Positions 61,480-64,000 of a DNA stretch of 64,000 bases are shown piece by piece. The notes beneath the pieces are model-generated. The model saw nothing but the letters and a program-made list of their open reading frames with translations, had not been told where the DNA came from and made no database searches. This DNA comes from Clostridia bacterium. GTDB taxonomy: Bacteria; Bacillota; Clostridia; Oscillospirales; Acutalibacteraceae. The translations under genes were made by a program, and so were the position numbers. The first letter of the stretch is position 1. Every line of letters starts with the position of its first letter. The DNA lies in contig JAFQOT010000002.1 in NCBI GenBank assembly GCA_017403065.1, positions 62,001 to 126,000 of the forward strand, written 5' to 3'.

Positions 61480-64000
61480 TAGTCTCTGTACTCCTCCATA
61501 ACAAAGGCTTCGAAAATGTCGCCCTCTTTAATATCGGCAAATTTTTCAAGGCTGATACCGCATTCGTAGCCCTGAGCCACTTCCTTAACATCATCCTTGA
61601 ATCGACGCAATGAATCGATTTTATCCTCGCAAATAACAATGCCGTCACGTACAACACGAATTTGACAAGCGCGTGTCACCTTGCCGTTTGTTACATACGA
61701 GCCTGCTACTGTACCTACGTTTGAAATCTTATAAACGTTGCGCACCTCAATAGTACCCATCTGATTTTCACGGTATTTAGGAGCAAGCATACCCTTCATA
61801 GCGGCTTCAATCTCTTCAATACAGTCATAAATCACGCGGTACATACGCATATCAACGCCATCACGCTCTGCGGCAGCCTTTGCCACAGCATCTGGACGTA
61901 CATTAAAGCCTACGATAATAGCTCCTGATGTTTGAGCAAGCATAACGTCAGATTCGTTAACAGCGCCTACGCCGCCGTGAATTACGCTGACCTTAACCTC
62001 ATCGTTAGAAAGCTTAATAAGGTTTTCACGTACTGCTTCAACCGAGCCCTGAACGTCTGCTTTAACAATAATATTAAGCTCTTTAAGCTCGCCCTCGCTA
62101 AGATTTTCGAAAAGATTATCAAGGGTAACCTTTTGTTTGGCATTGAATATTTCTTCCTTTGCCTTTTGCTTTCTCTGCTCTACAAGCTGACGGGCAAGTC
62201 TTTCGTCAGAAACAGCATCGAAAACATCACCCGCATTTGGTGTTTCGGCAAGACCGGTAATCTCAACAGGAACAGACGGACCTGCAGTCTTTACCTGAAT
62301 ACCGTTTTCGTTAGACATTACACGTACGCGGCCAACCGATGTGCCCGCAACAATAATATCGCCTGAATTAAGGGTGCCGTTTTGAACAAGCAGAGAAGCC
62401 ACTGGACCTCTACCCTTATCAAGACGCGCCTCGATAACAATACCCTTTGCGCGTCGGTCAGGATTTGCTTTAAGCTCCATCATTTCAGCAACAAGAAGTA
62501 TATTTTCAAGCAGCTTGTCAATTCCATCGTGAGTTTTGGCAGATACAGGAACACAAATAATATCTCCGCCCCATTCCTCTGGAACAAGACCGTGCTCGGT
62601 TAACTGCTGTAAAATACGGTCAGGATTTGCCTCTGGCTTATCCATCTTGTTTATGGCTACAATAATCTGTACATCAGCGGCTTTAGCGTGGTTTATAGCT
62701 TCTATAGTCTGCGGCATAATACCGTCATCAGCGGCAACAACCAAAACAGCAATATCAGTAGCCATTGCGCCGCGCTGACGCATTGAGGTAAAGGCAGCGT
62801 GACCGGGTGTGTCAAGGAATGTAATATCGTTTCCGTTGCAATTTACCCTGTAAGCGCCTATGTGCTGAGTAATTCCGCCCGCCTCTGTATCTGTAACTGC
62901 AGTATTGCGTATAGCATCAAGAAGTGATGTTTTACCGTGGTCAACGTGACCCATTACAACTACAACAGGGCTTCTTGGCTTAAGGTTTTCCTCATTGTCC
63001 TCGGTATCATCCATAATCTGTTCTTCAATGGTAACAACAACCGCTCTCTCAATCTTTGCGCCCATTTCGGTTACAACGATTTCAGCAGTATCATAATCTA
63101 TTACCTGATTAACATTAGCAAGCATACCAAGCTTCATAAGCTCCTTAATAACCTCGGCGGCTGTTTTCTTCATGGCAGCAGCCAATTCGCCTACGGTGAT
63201 TTCGTCGCCAACGGTAACTGTAATAGGAGTTTTCTTAATGCGTTCAAGCTGCATTCTGCGCATCTTGTCAGCCTCGGTTTCCCTCTTTGCTCCTTGAGGA
63301 CGGCGATAATCCTGAGATTTTTGCTTAATCTTCTGCTTTCTTGAATAATTATCCTTAATAGTATTAGCAGGCGCAATGCTCTCATACTTTTCGTTGTATT
63401 TATCTATATTTACGTTGGAAGTTCTTGTATCAACATGACGTATTTCAGCAGGACCGCGGTTTGGGGTAGCTCCGGGCTTTTTATCCTTTTTCTTTGAGAC
63501 AAAAGGATTAGGATCAGAGGGCTTATGCTCTTTAACTGCGGGCTTTTCCTCTTCTTTTTTAGTAGCCTTAACGTCTTGAGCCTTGGCAGCCTCCTTTTTA
63601 GGCTCTGCCTTTTTCTCGGTTTTCTTTTCCTCAGCCTTTTTAGGCTCAGCTTTCTTTTCAGCTTTTTTAGGCTCGGGTTTCTTTTCCTCTGCCTTTTCAC
63701 CGTTTTGGGCTGCTGCGGCAGCCTTTAACTGTTCTAAAATAGCCATCTGCTCTGCTAACTTTTTATTTTTTTCTTCCTCGCGGGCTTTCTTTTCTTTTTC
63801 CCGTTGAGCAGCGCCTGTGGCAAAATATTCGTCAAAGCTTTTTACCGAATTATCCTTTGTCAGCTTAGCGAATAAAAGCGCCATTTCCTCTTCAGTTACA
63901 GTGGCGCCGGATTTCTTTTCTGCGCCTGTTATTTCGGTAATAATAGCAATAAGCTCTTTAGATGATTTTTTAAAATCTTTGGCAAGGTCGCTGATTTTAT
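61479..64000 (-). CDS. infB: Translation initiation factor IF-2, 5'-truncated at window edge
   Basis: The GTPase that brings initiator tRNA to the ribosome. The frame stays open from 63884 to the window end, and the extra residues ([19 protein letters not shown]) match the IF-2 N-terminal domain, so the start lies beyond base 64000 and the Met at 63884 is internal. After a Lys/Glu/Ala-rich linker (about 63350-63820) come a second IF2_N domain, the G domain with [14 protein letters not shown] and NKMD, and the C-terminal domains II-IV. More than 838 residues are present. Confidence 0.96.
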   Translation of the reverse strand, partial: KISDLAKDFKKSSKELIAIITEITGAEKKSGATVTEEEMALLFAKLTKDNSVKSFDEYFATGAAQREKEKKAREEEKNKKLAEQMAILEQLKAAAAAQNGEKAEEKKPEPKKAEKKAEPKKAEEKKTEKKAEPKKEAAKAQDVKATKKEEEKPAVKEHKPSDPNPFVSKKKDKKPGATPNRGPAEIRHVDTRTSNVNIDKYNEKYESIAPANTIKDNYSRKQKIKQKSQDYRRPQGAKRETEADKMRRMQLERIKKTPITVTVGDEITVGELAAAMKKTAAEVIKELMKLGMLANVNQVIDYDTAEIVVTEMGAKIERAVVVTIEEQIMDDTEDNEENLKPRSPVVVVMGHVDHGKTSLLDAIRNTAVTDTEAGGITQHIGAYRVNCNGNDITFLDTPGHAAFTSMRQRGAMATDIAVLVVAADDGIMPQTIEAINHAKAADVQIIVAINKMDKPEANPDRILQQLTEHGLVPEEWGGDIICVPVSAKTHDGIDKLLENILLVAEMMELKANPDRRAKGIVIEARLDKGRGPVASLLVQNGTLNSGDIIVAGTSVGRVRVMSNENGIQVKTAGPSVPVEITGLAETPNAGDVFDAVSDERLARQLVEQRKQKAKEEIFNAKQKVTLDNLFENLSEGELKELNIIVKADVQGSVEAVRENLIKLSNDEVKVSVIHGGVGAVNESDVMLAQTSGAIIVGFNVRPDAVAKAAAERDGVDMRMYRVIYDCIEEIEAAMKGMLAPKYRENQMGTIEVRNVYKISNVGTVAGSYVTNGKVTRACQIRVVRDGIVICEDKIDSLRRFKDDVKEVAQGYECGISLEKFADIKEGDIFEAFVMEEYRD

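Noticed and set aside
63410-63807. Lys/Arg-rich and Phe-rich frames opposite the infB linker
   Set aside because: Low-complexity coding sequence of infB creates long open frames on all strands; none has independent support.
61479-63884. infB starting at the Met at 63884
   Set aside because: The same frame continues to the window edge with typical IF-2 N-terminal sequence, and there is no ribosome binding site before this Met.

Overview
The window is AT-rich (judged by eye, not counted) and comes from a spore-forming Firmicute, most likely a clostridial gut-type lineage close to Oscillospiraceae/Ruminococcaceae. Support: dipicolinate synthase DpaA/DpaB, a SpoIIIE/FtsK translocase, a class B sortase, type III pantothenate kinase, ECF S component, GGAGG ribosome binding sites, and proteins that read as typical clostridial versions. 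Nearly all of it is core chromosome. No phage, plasmid, insertion-sequence transposase, rRNA or CRISPR array was seen.

Layout. 1-3.5 kb (+): end of coaX, an ECF vitamin S component, the tRNA methylthiotransferase mtaB and a zinc-type CDF exporter. 3.5-7.9 kb (-): an acidic membrane protein of unknown role, a class B sortase, and the thiI-cysteine desulfurase pair that makes 4-thiouridine in tRNA. 8.1-10.5 kb (+): an alanine/glycine symporter and an Xaa-Pro peptidase. 10.5-32.8 kb is almost entirely minus strand: cysK, a histidine phosphatase, hemW and pduL; rpoC-rpoB from a strong promoter; GTP-type PEP carboxykinase; clpX-clpP-tig; a metallophosphoesterase, thrC, a membrane dipeptidase, a TrhA/hemolysin III protein and a phosphoglycerate mutase. 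The only plus-strand gene there is a 52-residue DUF1540 protein.

At about 31.3-32.9 kb the gene direction flips. A 271-base non-coding stretch just before the flip carries an inverted arrangement of DnaA-box-like sequences. From 32.9 to 44.5 kb all genes are plus: a U32 peptidase-like protein, then a tightly overlapping run (murD, two M42 aminopeptidases, an acetyltransferase-like protein, a methionine gamma-lyase family enzyme, a propeller-like protein), then an Mrp-type ATPase, lemA with a TPM-domain lipoprotein, and a D,D-carboxypeptidase. 44.6-48.5 kb (-) holds a methyltransferase, a four-helix-bundle (S23-type) gene whose promoter abuts a striking array of nested small palindromes, dpaB-dpaA and the CCA-adding enzyme. 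48.6-54.2 kb (+): murC, an AlaX-type editing protein, prmA, prfB and a trigger-factor-like lipoprotein. 54.3-64 kb (-): hpt, tRNA-Arg(CCU), a ComEC-like hydrolase, ftsK/spoIIIE, and the translation/RNA operon infB-rbfA-nrnA-truB-ribF, with infB running off the right end.

The best candidates for something not well described are the four-helix-bundle gene with its palindrome array (about 45.2-45.9 kb) and the DnaA-box-like inverted cluster at the strand switch (31.3-31.5 kb). Several genes use TTG or ATGA-type overlapping starts, and several start positions have been moved from the longest open frame on the basis of ribosome binding sites.
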